Source: Phalacrocorax aristotelis (Eukaryota > Chordata > Aves > Suliformes > Phalacrocoracidae). From it: DNA of 64,000 nucleotides. This document shows positions 62,395-64,000 of this stretch, in pieces. Numbering within the stretch: the first letter of the stretch is position 1; each line of letters starts with the position of its first letter. The notes under the pieces are model-generated. The model saw only the letters and a program-made list of their open reading frames with translations, was not told the origin of the DNA and searched no databases. The stretch covers positions 39,698,115 to 39,762,114 of the forward strand of contig NC_134278.1 of assembly GCF_949628215.1 (NCBI RefSeq), written 5' to 3'. A program made the position numbers and the translations under genes.

Positions 62395-64000
62395 GTATGT
62401 TTTCATTAGCATGTAAGTTTATGTCCTTTGTTGCTATTTTATTACTTGCCCACTGGTTTGAATCCAAAGGTGAACTTTTTCAGCTGAAAAGTGAAAAGTT
62501 TGTTGTTGTTCTATCGGTATTTACGTGTATTATCCAGCTTTGTAACCTCCTGATTTTTAAACTGGAGAAGGCTTGTTAAAATCCATTTCCATACAGACCT
62601 GAATTATTTAGCATTGCTGAATTATCTAAGAATATAAGAAGGTCAGTGAGATTGCAGGGGAGCTGGGGGGACCTTTAGGGGTTTTACTGTTGTTTGGGTT
62701 TTTAAATTTTTATTCTTTCACATTTTATTGTAGTTTGTAATTTTATTGTTATTTATTGGATAAATATCCATTTAAACAAATGTTAAAACATTAATACAGC
62801 CTGCCTCTAGAGTGAAACGTGTTCAAACCAAGACGTTTCTTTGTGTGTTGAAATTTTGCTCGATGCCTCCACGCTTGAGTCCTAATACAAGGAGAGCTTC
62901 ATATGTGTTTTTGAAGCAGAAGTTGCCCAAGGTGTTTTTAGCCTCTCAAATATTTCCAGAAATTAGACTACAGACGGAACACCCATTCAGCTTTTACCAC
63001 AATTGCTTCATTCATGAATAAAATTAGAATTGATGAGGAAAGAGACCTCTCAATTTCTGACTATTTTTTCCAACATTTAAGAGGTTTTGCTTTGTTGAGG
63101 GTGTTTTTTTTTTTTTAAGTAAAATAAAATGGTCTGCTGGAATGAGGAGCACATTTAAATCAGCTGTAGGAGATCTGAGTCACTGCCCTCCCAAAGCTCA
63201 GCCCCCTGCTGACAAAATCAGACTTTCTTCCCTGGTTTTTGCAGTAGGGATGCCCTAAGCACCGGTTTAAAATCTTTTCCACATTGAAAAAGGACTTCAT
63301 ATTATTAATTCTTTTTCCATTGCTCAGTAATAAAGTATTAATACGTAGCTTTCTTGAGAAAAGCAATATTCAACACTTTGAGGAAGTATTAGAGTATAAA
63401 ATTGTTCCTTCTGTGCTTTTTAATTCCCGTGCTGTGTATTTTAACTACCATATAACTAAGTATACTAGAGGAAAATCCAGATAACGTTGGAATGATTGTC
63501 TGACGCATTTAAATACATTTCCAATAACATCTAGACATGACATTGAATGCCTCTATGCTGAGACCACAACTAGAAAAAACTGTGTTAAAAGGGGAGGTTT
63601 GTTAGTTCCGTAGATGGAGCTGAAGCAGCTCTGAGCTAAGTATATCCCACAGCGTAACTGAGTAACAAACAAGGCAAATTCTATCGGAACCATTTCTAGT
63701 GATTGGAGTTTTTATAAATTTCTCAGTGTGTGGAGGAACATTTGGAAGGTTTGAAAAATGTGAATTCAGGATACATTAATATAACTCAGTGACTATGTAT
63801 CACCTGTGACCTAGCGGTCCTTCAGACTGATAAAATCATGGCAGAGGTGGGTTGGTGACAAAATAATTGTCACCCTAATTCCTTAATTCAATGAATACGA
63901 TACATTGTGATTTTTAAATTCAGCACCTTGCTTATCTCTACACACTTCTTCCGGATGTTTCAGTAAATGAAACAATTCAGCAATTGTTTTGGCATGCAGT
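62395..64000 (+). other. NT5E: NT5E intron 2 (5' part; runs off window)
   Basis: Starts with the consensus donor gtatgt. It contains 1.6 kb of AT-rich sequence with a T-run near 63107-63117 and no further exon matching the NT5E continuation. The next expected exon would resume inside the Gly187 codon. Confidence 0.9.

Noticed and set aside
62395..62579. C-terminal extension of the exon-2 frame
   Set aside because: The frame passes a consensus donor (CCAG|gtatgt), and the following residues do not match any 5'-nucleotidase. It is intronic read-through.
1..64000. CRISPR arrays, tRNA/rRNA genes, prophage or bacterial operons
   Set aside because: No spacer-repeat periodicity, cloverleaf or operon structure was seen. 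The window is vertebrate nuclear DNA with introns and CR1 repeats.

Overview
This window is vertebrate nuclear DNA, most likely from a neognath (probably neoavian) bird. It is AT-rich and gene-poor. Its recognisable interspersed repeats are CR1 non-LTR retrotransposons of several ages, plus one solo LTR that matches a widespread avian endogenous-retrovirus family. There are no Alu or L1 elements and no prokaryotic gene layout. The only protein-coding gene I can support is the 5' part of NT5E (ecto-5'-nucleotidase, CD73). The species cannot be resolved from the sequence.

Layout. Positions 1-46.5 kb are intergenic, with ancient and younger CR1 pieces (about 1.26-1.48, 1.97-2.33, 2.97-3.28, 6.84-7.06, 31.83-32.19 and 41.26-41.90 kb), the solo LTR (17.545-18.095 kb, with 5-bp target-site duplications), an old amniote repeat (38.85-39.03 kb) and several simple repeats. 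A CpG island of about 1.3 kb lies at 46.56-47.83 kb with no recognisable gene attached. From 47.8 to 56.85 kb the sequence is again intergenic, with one large CR1 copy (54.22-54.79 kb). The NT5E CpG-island promoter and exon 1 are at about 56.85-57.70 kb. Intron 1 is 4,532 bp. Exon 2 is at 62,172-62,394, and the window ends inside intron 2.

NT5E is read on the + strand. Exon 1 (112 codons) encodes a signal peptide and the first metal-binding motifs. Exon 2 (74 codons plus 1 base) encodes the Asn-His metal-binding motif. Together they give about 187 residues of a protein that is about 574 residues in human; later exons lie beyond the right edge. In tetrapods NT5E is known to lie between TBX18 and SNX14. 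Neither is seen here, which fits a window covering only the NT5E 5' flank.

No CRISPR, tRNA, rRNA or bacterial system is present. The most interesting open questions are the orphan CpG island 10 kb upstream of NT5E, a minus-strand ATG-to-splice-donor micro-ORF inside it, an overlapping acceptor/donor (ratchet-type) splice motif on the same strand at 37.25 kb, and a few isolated exon-like segments with strong splice signals. All of these are inferences that need transcript data.
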